Origin: Undibacterium cyanobacteriorum
Lineage (GTDB): Bacteria > Pseudomonadota > Gammaproteobacteria > Burkholderiales > Burkholderiaceae_D
Reading direction: 5' to 3'
Assembly (NCBI RefSeq): GCF_031326225.1
Contig: NZ_CP133720.1
Coordinates: 3,534,001-3,598,000 of the forward strand
DNA length: 64,000 nt
The notes under the pieces were generated by a model. The model was not told the origin of the DNA. It worked only from the letters and a program-made list of their open reading frames with translations, and made no database searches. Shown one piece after another: positions 16,662 to 25,776 of the stretch (position 1 is its first letter; each line of letters starts with the position of its first letter). A program made the translations under genes and the position numbers.

Positions 16662-18797
16662 ATGTCGGATCTCGACACGAAAGCGCCGAAAACAAAAAGC
16701 GAGCCACCGCGCGGTGGCGAACTGAGCTCGGCGAACAAAACCGCTGGCAAAGGCAAATCGACTAGCGCACGCAAACCGGTTCGTCTCGACGAGAAATTCG
16801 CCAAGCTTGGTTTACGCAAGGACATGGATTTTGTCCTGCATTTGCCAATGCGCTATGAAGACGAAACCGAAGTCCTACCGATGCGGGATGCCGGATTTCG
16901 CGGTGGCAGCACGGTGCAAGTCGAAGGTGAAGTGACCGATAACGATATTCAATATCGTCCGCGTCGACAGTTAGTCGTCACCATTAGCGATGGCACTGGA
17001 CAAGTGGTGCTACGCTTCCTGAACTTTTACGGCAGCCAAGTCAAACAAATGGAAGTCGGCATGCGCGTGCGCGCCCGGGGCGAATTGCGCCATGGTTTTC
17101 TCGGTGCTGAGATGGTGCATCCGACCTATAAGATGGTGAATGAAGGCGCGCCGCTGCCAACCGCCTTGACGCCGGTGTACCACGCTGGCGAAGGTGTATC
17201 TCAAGTGATGCTGCGCAAAGCCATCAGCAATGCATTAACACGCGTCGATTGGCAAGACACCCTGAGTCCCGCCATTCGCGAACACTTCGGACTATGCGAT
17301 TTCGAAGCAGCGGTCAGACTCTTGCACAATCCACCTCCCGACATTGATCAGCACGCTCTGTTGGAACACGAGCACCCAGCGTGGGAGCGGATGAAATTCG
17401 ATGAACTGTTGGCACAGCAGTTATCGCTGAAACGCGCTCAAGCTTCACGCCGTGCCAAAGGCGCCACCGCCTTACCCACCGTTGGTGCGCTCACTGCAGC
17501 ATTCATGCAGACTTTGCCGTTTCGCCTAACCGCTGCCCAAGAACGTGTTTTGGAAGAGATTCGTGCCGACCTCAAGCAAGTCTATCCTATGCAACGCCTG
17601 CTGCAGGGCGATGTCGGCAGTGGCAAAACCATTGTTGCAGCGCTCGCAGCAACGCAAGCGATTGACAGTGGCTATCAAGCCGCCTTGATGGCACCGACCG
17701 AGATCCTCGCGGAACAGCACTTCCGCAAGATCGCCGCATGGCTAGAGCCCCTTGGCGTGAAAACCGCTTGGCTCACCGGTAGCTTGAAAAAGAAAGAGAA
17801 GGAAAAAGCACAAGAATTGATCGCCTCTGGTGAAGCGCATCTCGTGATTGGTACCCACGCATTGATTCAAGACAGCGTGCAGTTTGCCAAGCTGGGCTTG
17901 GTGCTGGTCGATGAACAACATCGCTTTGGCGTGGCACAACGCCTCACCCTGCGCAACAAAGCCGAAGCTGGCAAAATTCCGCATCAATTGATGATGTCGG
18001 CGACGCCGATCCCACGCACCTTGGCGATGACCTATTACGCCGATCTTGAGGTCAGCGTGATCGACGAATTGCCGCCGGGTCGCACTCCAATTGTCACTCG
18101 CGTGGTCGATCAAAATCGACGTGAGGAAGTGATCGAACGCGTTCATGCAGCGGCACTCGAAGGCAAACAAGTGTACTGGGTCTGCCCTTTGATTGAAGAG
18201 TCCGAAGCTCTGCAATTACAAACTGCGACGGAAACTTACGAGATGCTCAGTGCCGCCCTGCCCGATTGTCGGGTTGGGCTGGTGCACGGCAAGCTTAAAC
18301 CTGCCGAAAAACAATTAGTGATGGACGCCTTCAGTCGCAATGAGACGCAAATCCTCGTGGCCACCACCGTCATCGAAGTTGGCGTCGATGTGCCGAATGC
18401 GAGCCTGATGGTGATTGAACACGCCGAACGTTTTGGCTTATCCCAGTTGCATCAATTACGCGGTCGCGTCGGACGTGGAGCTGCCGCCAGCGTTTGTCTT
18501 TTGCTCTATCAAGGTCCACTCGGCTTCACCGCAAAACAACGCCTACTGACAATGCGCGAGAGCACTGATGGTTTTGAGATCGCACGTAAAGATCTTGAGC
18601 TACGCGGTCCCGGTGAATTTTTAGGCGCCCGACAATCAGGCGAAGCCTTGCTACGATTCGCCAACTTGGAGAAAGACCAGCACCTCGTCGAACAAGCGCG
18701 CAACTTGGCAGTTGATTTACTCGCGAATGATGTGGCCACAGTCGAAGCGCACCTCCATCGCTGGATGGGGCAGCGCGAAGAGTTCTTACGCGTCTAA
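16662..18797 (+). CDS. recG: ATP-dependent DNA helicase RecG
   Basis: 711 residues against about 690 usual. The extra length is a basic, Lys/Ser-rich N-terminal extension of about 40 residues before LDEKFAKLGLRKDMDFVLHLPMRY. The enzyme remodels stalled replication forks and Holliday junctions. The order is a wedge OB-fold domain (about 85-170), Walker A GDVGSGKT at residues 316-323, DEQH box at 417-420, helicase motif VSATPIPRTL, and C-terminal helicase motifs ATTVIEVGVDVPNA and QLRGRVGRG. The start ATG has no clear ribosome-binding site, but the promoter sits immediately upstream. Divergent from queA, as in related Burkholderiales (family knowledge). Confidence 0.97.
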   Translation: MSDLDTKAPKTKSEPPRGGELSSANKTAGKGKSTSARKPVRLDEKFAKLGLRKDMDFVLHLPMRYEDETEVLPMRDAGFRGGSTVQVEGEVTDNDIQYRPRRQLVVTISDGTGQVVLRFLNFYGSQVKQMEVGMRVRARGELRHGFLGAEMVHPTYKMVNEGAPLPTALTPVYHAGEGVSQVMLRKAISNALTRVDWQDTLSPAIREHFGLCDFEAAVRLLHNPPPDIDQHALLEHEHPAWERMKFDELLAQQLSLKRAQASRRAKGATALPTVGALTAAFMQTLPFRLTAAQERVLEEIRADLKQVYPMQRLLQGDVGSGKTIVAALAATQAIDSGYQAALMAPTEILAEQHFRKIAAWLEPLGVKTAWLTGSLKKKEKEKAQELIASGEAHLVIGTHALIQDSVQFAKLGLVLVDEQHRFGVAQRLTLRNKAEAGKIPHQLMMSATPIPRTLAMTYYADLEVSVIDELPPGRTPIVTRVVDQNRREEVIERVHAAALEGKQVYWVCPLIEESEALQLQTATETYEMLSAALPDCRVGLVHGKLKPAEKQLVMDAFSRNETQILVATTVIEVGVDVPNASLMVIEHAERFGLSQLHQLRGRVGRGAAASVCLLLYQGPLGFTAKQRLLTMRESTDGFEIARKDLELRGPGEFLGARQSGEALLRFANLEKDQHLVEQARNLAVDLLANDVATVEAHLHRWMGQREEFLRV

Positions 18798-18924
18798 CGA
18801 AAGACAAAAATGCCGACTATACAAAGCACGCACCTTTGTTTTAAGATGATTCGAACGCGAATTCGATCACGCATTTGCTTACAGTCCGATCACAAAGTAG
18901 AACAAAAACGACTTGATCACAATC

Positions 18925-21084
18925 ATGGTATCGAGCACGAGCCCCCTTCACTTGCTGCAAGCATTACTCTTTATGGCAAGCATTTGCCTAGGTCTGTGCG
19001 CACCATCGCTGAGTACTGCTCAAACTAGAGACAAGAATCTCGATCGTTTTACTGAATTCGAACAAAGCCTAGACACCATCGCCAAACTATCGAACGCTAA
19101 CACGCGTCTGACTCAAGACAAGTTAGAACAACTGCGAAAGTTGGTACGAAGCCCCAGTGAATTAGCTGTCCTCAATACCTATAAATGTGAATTTTCTCGC
19201 CTCAACAGGCAATTGAGCGAAATCGACAGCGTTATCCAAGAACTCAATGAAAGCATCACTAAGCACCTAGAGAACTATGACTTGCGTACAGCACTTGAAC
19301 TTTGCTCGTACGCCAAGGCGACAGATTCTTCCGCGCAGGCATTTCACGTGTCCAAAGCCTATCAATTTGCGCGTTTCGCGCAATCTGCGAGCCTGCGTTT
19401 TTTTACCAGCAATATGTATATCGAACTAACGGCAACCCAAGGTCGGGCCAGTGATGCCGTGACTGCCGCACAAATTGCCTTAGCGATTGCCGATGCCAAT
19501 GACGATAGCTTTCGCAAGTCACTTGCTCTGCGCGCCATGGCGGCGATTGAGCTTGATTACGGCGATAAAGAAGCAGCACTTGATTACATCAACCAAACGA
19601 TAGAACTCTCACAAACGATTCCCAATCGTCAAAACGAGATCTACTATCGCTTCAATCGAGCCAGCGTCATCCTCGCGATGAAACGTCTGCTCGAGGCACG
19701 CAGCGCTGTCAAAGCAGCAGAAGATTTCGCCAAAGAAGTCACCAAGAACATCCCGCAAGAACTGATTAGCCCAGAAATTAAAGTGCTTCAACTCGCGAAT
19801 GCCGCCGAACTCGCCTACCTCGAAGCAGACTACCCTCAAGCAAAAAAGTTAGCATCGGAGATGCGAAATATTGGGAAACAAGCGAACCTCCCCCTCCTTG
19901 TTGCTGGCGCTGATGTGGGTTTCGCTTTAGCGACCGTGCGACAAGGCAATGACAGCGTGCTTGAAACGCACTTTAAGCCAGCAATACAAACCTTTGTAGA
20001 ACAGAAACGCGCAGTGGAAGTGCGCGATGCCTACGAAAATATGGCTGAGGCGCTTGCCAGTATTGGCAAGTACAAAGAAGCCTACTATTGGCGCAAAGAG
20101 AAAGACAATTACAATCAAAATTTGGCCAGAGAAAGTCGCAATCTCCGCTCTGCCGAGTTACGTGAATCCAATCAGGCCAAACAACGCGAAGAAGAAAATA
20201 CTGCACTCAAGGCACTGACTAACAAACAGCAAGCCGAAGTCGAATCAGCCCATCTCCGCTTGCAACGCTGGTGGTTGTTAGCCATCGTGCTGGCCATGGG
20301 TTTGGCGTGGGCGGCGCAATTAACATGGCTCACCAAGCGCCGCAACGCCGCTTTACAAGACATCAATAAACGGCTCGATGACCAAGGCTCGCATGATGCA
20401 CTGACAGGCTTAGGCAATCGCCGCTACTTGATGCAGCATCAAGCCGAGCTTTGGCGTACCACCTTAGAACGTGCCAAATTCGGTGCGCACTCAGCGCTGC
20501 TTTTGATTGACGCTGACCATTTCAAACACATCAACGACCAATACGGACACGCGGCCGGTGATGCGGCCCTGATAGCAATCGCTCAACGACTAAAAGCCTG
20601 CCTGCGCGAATCAGATGCTTGCGTGCGCTGGGGTGGCGAAGAATTTCTAGTCTACCTTGAGCAGTGTGACCACTCATCGATTGCCGCACTCTGCACCCGC
20701 ATCATGCAATCGATTCGCGGCACAGATTTGGTCCACGATGGCGCCAAAATTAGTTTAGCTGTTTCGATTGGGTATTTGCTGCTGCCGATCAATATAGAGC
20801 CAACACAAGTACAAGGGCAGGAACAAGGACAAGCTTCTGCCACAGCGACGGCATCAGCTTACACTTTAGAGGATTGTTTCAAATTAGTGGATGCCACACT
20901 GTATCTCGCCAAACGTCTTGGCCGCAATCGTGCGGTCGGGCTGCATGCGATTCACGCCCATTGCAGAGAGAAACAACTGTTATTCAAGGAATTAGAGCCC
21001 GCATGGCAAGCGCATGAGCTCGATCTTGTGATCACCGAGGGACCGCTGAAAAAGCCCGTACTACAAACCGTCAATGCCGCTTAA
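18925..21084 (+). CDS. Membrane-bound diguanylate cyclase with periplasmic TPR-like sensor
   Basis: 719 residues from the ATG at 18925 (a TTG at 18913 is also possible). Residues 1-33 form a signal peptide ending near STAQT. Residues 35-430 are helical and resemble tetratricopeptide repeats, probably periplasmic. A coiled coil precedes one membrane segment (about 450-471). The GGDEF domain covers about 500-690: LTGLGNRRYL, GGEEF at 570-574 (active sequence) and an inhibitory RxxD site at 561-564 spaced five residues before it. The domain is interrupted by a Gln/Ala/Thr-rich insertion at about 627-646. It makes cyclic di-GMP; the signal sensed is unknown. Confidence 0.88.
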   Translation: MVSSTSPLHLLQALLFMASICLGLCAPSLSTAQTRDKNLDRFTEFEQSLDTIAKLSNANTRLTQDKLEQLRKLVRSPSELAVLNTYKCEFSRLNRQLSEIDSVIQELNESITKHLENYDLRTALELCSYAKATDSSAQAFHVSKAYQFARFAQSASLRFFTSNMYIELTATQGRASDAVTAAQIALAIADANDDSFRKSLALRAMAAIELDYGDKEAALDYINQTIELSQTIPNRQNEIYYRFNRASVILAMKRLLEARSAVKAAEDFAKEVTKNIPQELISPEIKVLQLANAAELAYLEADYPQAKKLASEMRNIGKQANLPLLVAGADVGFALATVRQGNDSVLETHFKPAIQTFVEQKRAVEVRDAYENMAEALASIGKYKEAYYWRKEKDNYNQNLARESRNLRSAELRESNQAKQREEENTALKALTNKQQAEVESAHLRLQRWWLLAIVLAMGLAWAAQLTWLTKRRNAALQDINKRLDDQGSHDALTGLGNRRYLMQHQAELWRTTLERAKFGAHSALLLIDADHFKHINDQYGHAAGDAALIAIAQRLKACLRESDACVRWGGEEFLVYLEQCDHSSIAALCTRIMQSIRGTDLVHDGAKISLAVSIGYLLLPINIEPTQVQGQEQGQASATATASAYTLEDCFKLVDATLYLAKRLGRNRAVGLHAIHAHCREKQLLFKELEPAWQAHELDLVITEGPLKKPVLQTVNAA

Positions 21085-21250
21085 TTGCGCTTTCTCAAGT
21101 GCGCGAACAAACCAGCACGCGGCGGCCTATGGTAAAGTTCTCGCTTGCTTTTGAGACACTTGACTTGGTCTGCCGATTCTTATCGTTCATCTCCAATCAA
21201 GTGGTCGATACATCCTATTCGTCCCCTTCTTTCATGTATGAGGAGTACTC

Positions 21251-22168
21251 ATGAGTTTAGATTTCTCTGGTCGCGTTGCGATTGTCACTGGCGCTGGTGG
21301 TGGGCTGGGACGTGAACACGCCTTGGCACTGGCCAAACGTGGTGCCAAAGTTGTCGTCAATGATTTTGGCGGCGCACGCGACGGCACGGGTGGTTCTGTC
21401 AGTGCTGCACAAGCGGTGGTTGATGAGATCCGCGCAGCTGGCGGTGAAGCGATCGCCAATAGCGCCTCGGTGACCGACTTCGAAGCAGTACAAGCGATGG
21501 TGCAAAACACCATGGACACTTGGGGTCGTATCGATATTTTGATCAACAATGCGGGCATCTTGCGCGACAAATCCTTCGCCAAAATGGAATTAGAGGATTT
21601 TCGCATGGTGCTCGAAGTCCATCTGATGGGCAGCGTCAATTGCTGTAAAGCGGTATGGCCGATCATGGTGGCGCAGAATTATGGTCGCATTTTGATGACG
21701 ACTTCTTCGTCAGGCCTGTACGGCAATTTCGGACAATCAAATTACAGCGCCGCCAAACTCGGTTTAGTCGGACTGATGCAAACCCTGTCGATTGAAGGTG
21801 CGAAGTACGATATTCGCGTCAATTCCTTAGCCCCTACCGCGGCAACGCGCATGACCAATGGTCTGTATCCAGAAGCGATGCTGAATGCGATTCAAGCCAG
21901 CGATGTAGTTCCAGCGATGCTGGTGTTAGCCGCACAAGACGCCCCGAATCGTACGATCTTATGCGCTGGCGCCGGCAGTTTCGAAGCGGCGCACATTAGT
22001 TTGACGCAAGGACTTTACCTCGGTCGCGGCGACAATGTCGACGAAGAATTATTGGCGCGCTTACAGGAAGTCAAAGACACTTTGGAACAGAAGATTCCGG
22101 AAAATGGTATGACACAAGGTCATCAAGAAATTATGGCGGCGATGGCTCATCACCGCGAATCAGATTAA
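21251..22168 (+). CDS. Short-chain dehydrogenase/reductase, MFE-2-like hydroxyacyl-CoA dehydrogenase type
   Basis: 305 residues. The NAD-binding motif TGAGGGLGREHALALAKRGA, NNAG, and the catalytic Ser with YSAAK are complete. The long first loop NDFGGARDGTGGS and the N-terminus resemble the (3R)-hydroxyacyl-CoA dehydrogenase part of peroxisomal multifunctional enzyme 2 and its bacterial homologues, which act in fatty-acid beta-oxidation or related acyl-CoA turnover. The tail after residue 240 is longer than in simple SDRs. A GAGGAG lies just before the ATG. Monocistronic by appearance, with its own terminator. The exact substrate is uncertain. Confidence 0.85.
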   Translation: MSLDFSGRVAIVTGAGGGLGREHALALAKRGAKVVVNDFGGARDGTGGSVSAAQAVVDEIRAAGGEAIANSASVTDFEAVQAMVQNTMDTWGRIDILINNAGILRDKSFAKMELEDFRMVLEVHLMGSVNCCKAVWPIMVAQNYGRILMTTSSSGLYGNFGQSNYSAAKLGLVGLMQTLSIEGAKYDIRVNSLAPTAATRMTNGLYPEAMLNAIQASDVVPAMLVLAAQDAPNRTILCAGAGSFEAAHISLTQGLYLGRGDNVDEELLARLQEVKDTLEQKIPENGMTQGHQEIMAAMAHHRESD

Positions 22169-22201
22169 TTTCCAAGCACGATTCTCGAAGCACCAAACAG
22201 T

Positions 22202-22238
22202 AACGCGACTGAACCAAATAAGGTCCAGTCGCGTTTTT
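22202..22238 (+). terminator. Terminator after the SDR gene
   Basis: 10-bp perfect stem aacgcgactg/cagtcgcgtt (22202-22211 with 22226-22235), followed by a TTT extension of the stem-end TT. It is 34 bases after the SDR stop. Confidence 0.88.
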
Positions 22239-22297
22239 GCTTTATCGACTGAGCTGTCGATCAACCTGTCAGTTCAGGCATCGATCTGATCTCAATC

Positions 22298-23878
22298 CTA
22301 CTGCACCGTCGCCACCAAACTCACACCACTAATCGCCCCTGCTGATGCATTCACCAAAATGTAATAGGTGCCGGCTGCAGGATTATTGAGCGTAATGTTT
22401 TCCACCGTAGTCGCGCCCTCGGAGGCTTGTTGATAGGACGTCAGTGTTGGTGGGACTCCTAACTTGAGATACAAGTCGGCGTCACCACTTCCTCCCGAAC
22501 TCGCGATCGTCAATTTGGTTTTACCCGCTGAAACATTGATTACATACAAACGACTGGTGTCTGCGGCGAGAGCGATGTTATTCACCGCGACACCACTGGT
22601 CAAAGGCAAAGCCACAGGATTGTCGACCCACGCGTTAGGATAAGTGCTAGGGCCGTTTGGTAGGTTGAGTGGATAGCCAACACTGGTACCACCTGTGCTC
22701 AAATTAAAGACGCCATTCGCGAAATCAAATTTGTAGTTCGAGCAAATCTCATTATGATTTGGCGTGTACACCGCATCACCTTTTGCTGCTGTCACGGCTA
22801 CCCACGCCTTCTTGCTAGCGTCAAAGTAACTGACATTGCTGTACTTAGCACTACGCACGGCATTCGTTAAGCAATTCGTGCCTTCAGTGTACCAATCCTC
22901 GACGAAGCCATACGCGCCTGATTGTTGCTTGATCACTGGGATGCGCAAAGTCCCCAATTTTTTTCGCACATTGGTGGAGAGATCGGTGAAATACATGGTG
23001 TAGTCTTGTTTGCCGGCGACCACGACCGCCGTTTGCAATTCAAAACGATATGCCACACCGACTTTCGGCACGATAGGCGCTTCACATTTAATGCCGGTCC
23101 CTTCGTCACCGAAATTCGTGCAAGTTGAAATCCCTTTATCCACCACGATAGGGCTAACGCCATTGACATCCCATAACGAGAACAAAGTCTGTGAACTTTG
23201 AATGCCTGAATATCCACCATCAAAACCAATCGCCATGTAATACGTGGTCGGCTCCCAGGTCTGCGGCGTCACATCGACTTTGAATTGATCCCATGTTGGT
23301 GTAGTCCATGCCACATGAATCGAGTTGGCGCGTGTGCTATGTGCATAGGCCGTACCGGTAATCGGCACACTCTTAATCACGCCATCAGTTTGCTGCATGC
23401 TGACGCTCAAGCTCTGGTTTTTCGCCGTGCCCGCCACCCACCAAGCATTGGCATAACCATTGCCATCGGTCACAGGACTATCGGGAAAAACCCAACCGCT
23501 CGCCGTCCCATTTTGCGGCTGCCAAATCACCGAGCATCCCGCTTTCGCCAGACCATTCTTGGTCACACGGACCTGCAGTTTCTTCGGGTTGTGGGTCGTG
23601 TTATTGGTCTCATTAGTTGGATCGTAGAGTGTTGTCGAAAATACCGAACCGATACGTGCTGTTCCGGCATTAGCAGTTACTGCGCTGATGCTGCTACCCA
23701 CTTCGCAATCATTAGTGGTCGGACGTGCTTGTGCTGCCGCGTTGGAGCTGCAAATGAAGCTCAACAAGGCGGTCGCGGCGATAGTGCCAGCGCAACGATC
23801 TGTGAGATTTTTTGTAGATTGCTGCTTGGTTTTCTGTTTAGTTTGCTGTTTAGTTTGCTGCTTACTTTGCCTCTTCAT
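22298..23878 (-). CDS. Exported DUF3472-like protein with C-terminal PPC domain
   Basis: 526 residues from the ATG at 23878, chosen because GGGAG lies just upstream. The frame is open to 24013, but that extension has no ribosome-binding site. The N-terminus is a Lys/Gln/Thr repeat (KQQTKQ units) and then a hydrophobic stretch ending SNAAAQA, an unusually long signal peptide. Residues about 50-160 look like an Ig-type beta domain. About 165-330 contains YYMAIGFDGGYSGIQ, as in DUF3472 proteins. The last 85 residues are a bacterial pre-peptidase C-terminal (PPC) domain, with LTIASSGGSGDADLYLK. PPC domains usually accompany secreted enzymes. Probably secreted or surface-associated, with a carbohydrate- or protein-binding role (inference). 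Confidence 0.7.
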   Translation of the reverse strand: MKRQSKQQTKQQTKQKTKQQSTKNLTDRCAGTIAATALLSFICSSNAAAQARPTTNDCEVGSSISAVTANAGTARIGSVFSTTLYDPTNETNNTTHNPKKLQVRVTKNGLAKAGCSVIWQPQNGTASGWVFPDSPVTDGNGYANAWWVAGTAKNQSLSVSMQQTDGVIKSVPITGTAYAHSTRANSIHVAWTTPTWDQFKVDVTPQTWEPTTYYMAIGFDGGYSGIQSSQTLFSLWDVNGVSPIVVDKGISTCTNFGDEGTGIKCEAPIVPKVGVAYRFELQTAVVVAGKQDYTMYFTDLSTNVRKKLGTLRIPVIKQQSGAYGFVEDWYTEGTNCLTNAVRSAKYSNVSYFDASKKAWVAVTAAKGDAVYTPNHNEICSNYKFDFANGVFNLSTGGTSVGYPLNLPNGPSTYPNAWVDNPVALPLTSGVAVNNIALAADTSRLYVINVSAGKTKLTIASSGGSGDADLYLKLGVPPTLTSYQQASEGATTVENITLNNPAAGTYYILVNASAGAISGVSLVATVQ

Positions 23879-24203
23879 GTGTGTCTCCCATAAGTGAATG
23901 AAATCACCATCCCGTCGTTGTGCTTTGACAAACTCCCTTGCTAACAAATACATTGTCAAAGTGAGTCCGGTCAGCACTTTTTTTCTAAAAGGTTTGATGA
24001 GTAGGCACAGCATGCACGCAGAAAGGAAAGCGCAACAGCGACATATTTTTGAGTGTGGCGTACAAAAATTTAATGCTGATTTGCTACCACCAGCCTTGGT
24101 ATTGGTTTGATTTACTTGTGACAGAACGGCGCGCCTATCCTATCGTTCATTGTCTTTAAGCAGAAATTCATGACAAGAATGGAGGGTTTTGTGATTACAA
24201 AAG

Positions 24204-24247
24204 TCTGGCTCATCTCAGGCTTGCCAGAATAATCGAAAACCTGAGAT
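24204..24247 (+). promoter_or_regulatory. Overlapping alternative stems upstream of the first LytS-type kinase
   Basis: Two stems interleave: tctggc/gccaga (24204-24209 with 24223-24228) and atctcagg/cctgagat (24212-24219 with 24240-24247). They cannot form a simple nested fold together, so they are either alternatives or a pseudoknot. They end 19 bases before the kinase ATG, which has no ribosome-binding site. A regulatory leader is possible but unproven. Confidence 0.3.
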
Positions 24248-24266
24248 AGTCACGTCCAATACCAGC

Positions 24267-25691
24267 ATGTCCAAGAAGAATCATATGAACGCACCACACC
24301 ACAATGAACAAGCTAGCACCGACCAACCTCTGCCCGGCACCATCATTACGAAACTGGCGAGTTGGTCGGTTAAGGCCCAACACTACCCAAGCTTTAGCCA
24401 GACTTGGTTTAAATACCGTGCATTAGGCTTTGCTCTGCCGATGGGCGTGGTGGCTTTCATCATGGGCGGGATTTCCTTATTAATCGCCTTAGAGCCACGC
24501 GTCACAGGTGGAGAAGTCAAGCCGCACGCCATGTTTTTGGTGGTGTATATCGGACTACTTACCACCTTATTGCTGGGTCGATGGTTGGCGACTCTCGTTC
24601 GGAAACGCCAACTGCCGTCCAAACAAGAACGCATAGGCATCGCCATCGCACTCGTCATCGGGGTTGCTATCGGCTTCGGCATCACACGCTCGGCCGAATA
24701 TTTTCTAACCCCAGAAGCAAAACAAGTTAAACAAAATGCTCAAAATACGCCAACCAAACAAGAGGCTAGCGCAAGCAAAGCGAGCGAAGCGCACGAATCC
24801 TCAGCCAGTCAGACGACAGAAAACTTGAAGAGCGGCGACGCACAAAACAAGAAAGTAGCGGTCGGTGTCTTTGTTGAAGATGAGAAAACGAGTAGTCCTC
24901 AGAAAAAAGAGAACATGGCCAACACCATTATTTGGCTGATTTTGTTGGTCTGGTGGGGTGGCTTATTTGACTTCATTGCTTATCTCAAACAAGGGCGGGT
25001 TATTCAAGAAGCGCTCATGCAGGAAAAGCTTGAGCGCTATCAACGCGAACGCAATCAGGCGCAAATGCGTCTCTCGGTTCTTGCTAGTCAGGTCGAACCA
25101 CACTTTTTGTTCAACACTTTGTCCGGGGTACGCGCTGCCATGCTCAGCGATCCTGCCCGTGGCGTCGTCATCATCGATCATTTAGTGGATTATTTACGTT
25201 CCACGATTCCGCAAATGCGTAGTGATGGCAATCTCAAATTGGCGACACTGAGCAATCAATTCGCATCGATCAAAGCCTACCTCGGTGTCATTCATACCCG
25301 CATCCCGCGCTTACAATTCCGTGTTGAAAGTGAGGCGCCGTTGAACGACTGCGTAGTGCCACCGTTGATGTTGATTAGCTTGGTGGAGAACGCGGTCAAG
25401 CACGGCATCGAACCCAAAAAAGGTCCCGTAGAAATCATTGTCAGCGCGAAGAAATTGCAAGAAAATGGGCGCGACTATTTGCGTATCAGCGTGGCGGATA
25501 ATGGTGTTGGTTTTGGTGGAACAACCTCGGGATCTGGCATAGGTTTGAGCAATATTCGCGAACGTCTCAAACAACTGTATGGCGATGAAGCGCGTCTCGA
25601 ATTAGGGATGCGCGAGCCTGGAGGCATTGAAGCGAGCATCGTCCTACCGCTCAGTTATGATTTAGACGAAGAAGGTACGACGGCAAATTAA
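24267..25691 (+). CDS. LytS-type sensor histidine kinase (His_kinase/HATPase_c)
   Basis: 474 residues. Four membrane segments lie at about 48-75, 90-112, 122-145 and 217-240. A cytoplasmic or periplasmic Ala/Ser/Lys/Glu-rich low-complexity stretch of about 60 residues (150-212) is inserted before the last one. The phosphoacceptor is His279 in the QVEPHFLFNTL motif characteristic of the LytS/YehU class. The ATPase has N-box VENAVKHG and G-boxes VADNGVGFGG and GSGIGLSNIRERL. The signal is unknown. The ATG at 24267 has no clear ribosome-binding site; the ATG at 24285 behind AAGAAGAA is an alternative. It forms a pair with the LytTR regulator 85 bases downstream. Confidence 0.9.
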   Translation: MSKKNHMNAPHHNEQASTDQPLPGTIITKLASWSVKAQHYPSFSQTWFKYRALGFALPMGVVAFIMGGISLLIALEPRVTGGEVKPHAMFLVVYIGLLTTLLLGRWLATLVRKRQLPSKQERIGIAIALVIGVAIGFGITRSAEYFLTPEAKQVKQNAQNTPTKQEASASKASEAHESSASQTTENLKSGDAQNKKVAVGVFVEDEKTSSPQKKENMANTIIWLILLVWWGGLFDFIAYLKQGRVIQEALMQEKLERYQRERNQAQMRLSVLASQVEPHFLFNTLSGVRAAMLSDPARGVVIIDHLVDYLRSTIPQMRSDGNLKLATLSNQFASIKAYLGVIHTRIPRLQFRVESEAPLNDCVVPPLMLISLVENAVKHGIEPKKGPVEIIVSAKKLQENGRDYLRISVADNGVGFGGTTSGSGIGLSNIRERLKQLYGDEARLELGMREPGGIEASIVLPLSYDLDEEGTTAN

Positions 25692-25776
25692 ACCGCGCCA
25701 TTTCCGAGCCATTTCCGCTCTATAAATAAGCCGCCACGAAATACGCCAAACAAGAATCAAAAAGAGAAAGCACATC

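Noticed and set aside
23285..23893. 202-residue plus-strand frame opposite the DUF3472/PPC gene
   Set aside because: Antisense shadow; its composition (His, Arg, Cys-rich) is typical of a non-coding frame.
24014..24266. Search for a riboswitch in the gap before the first LytS-type kinase
   Set aside because: Only short alternative stems are present; no known riboswitch consensus could be recognised.
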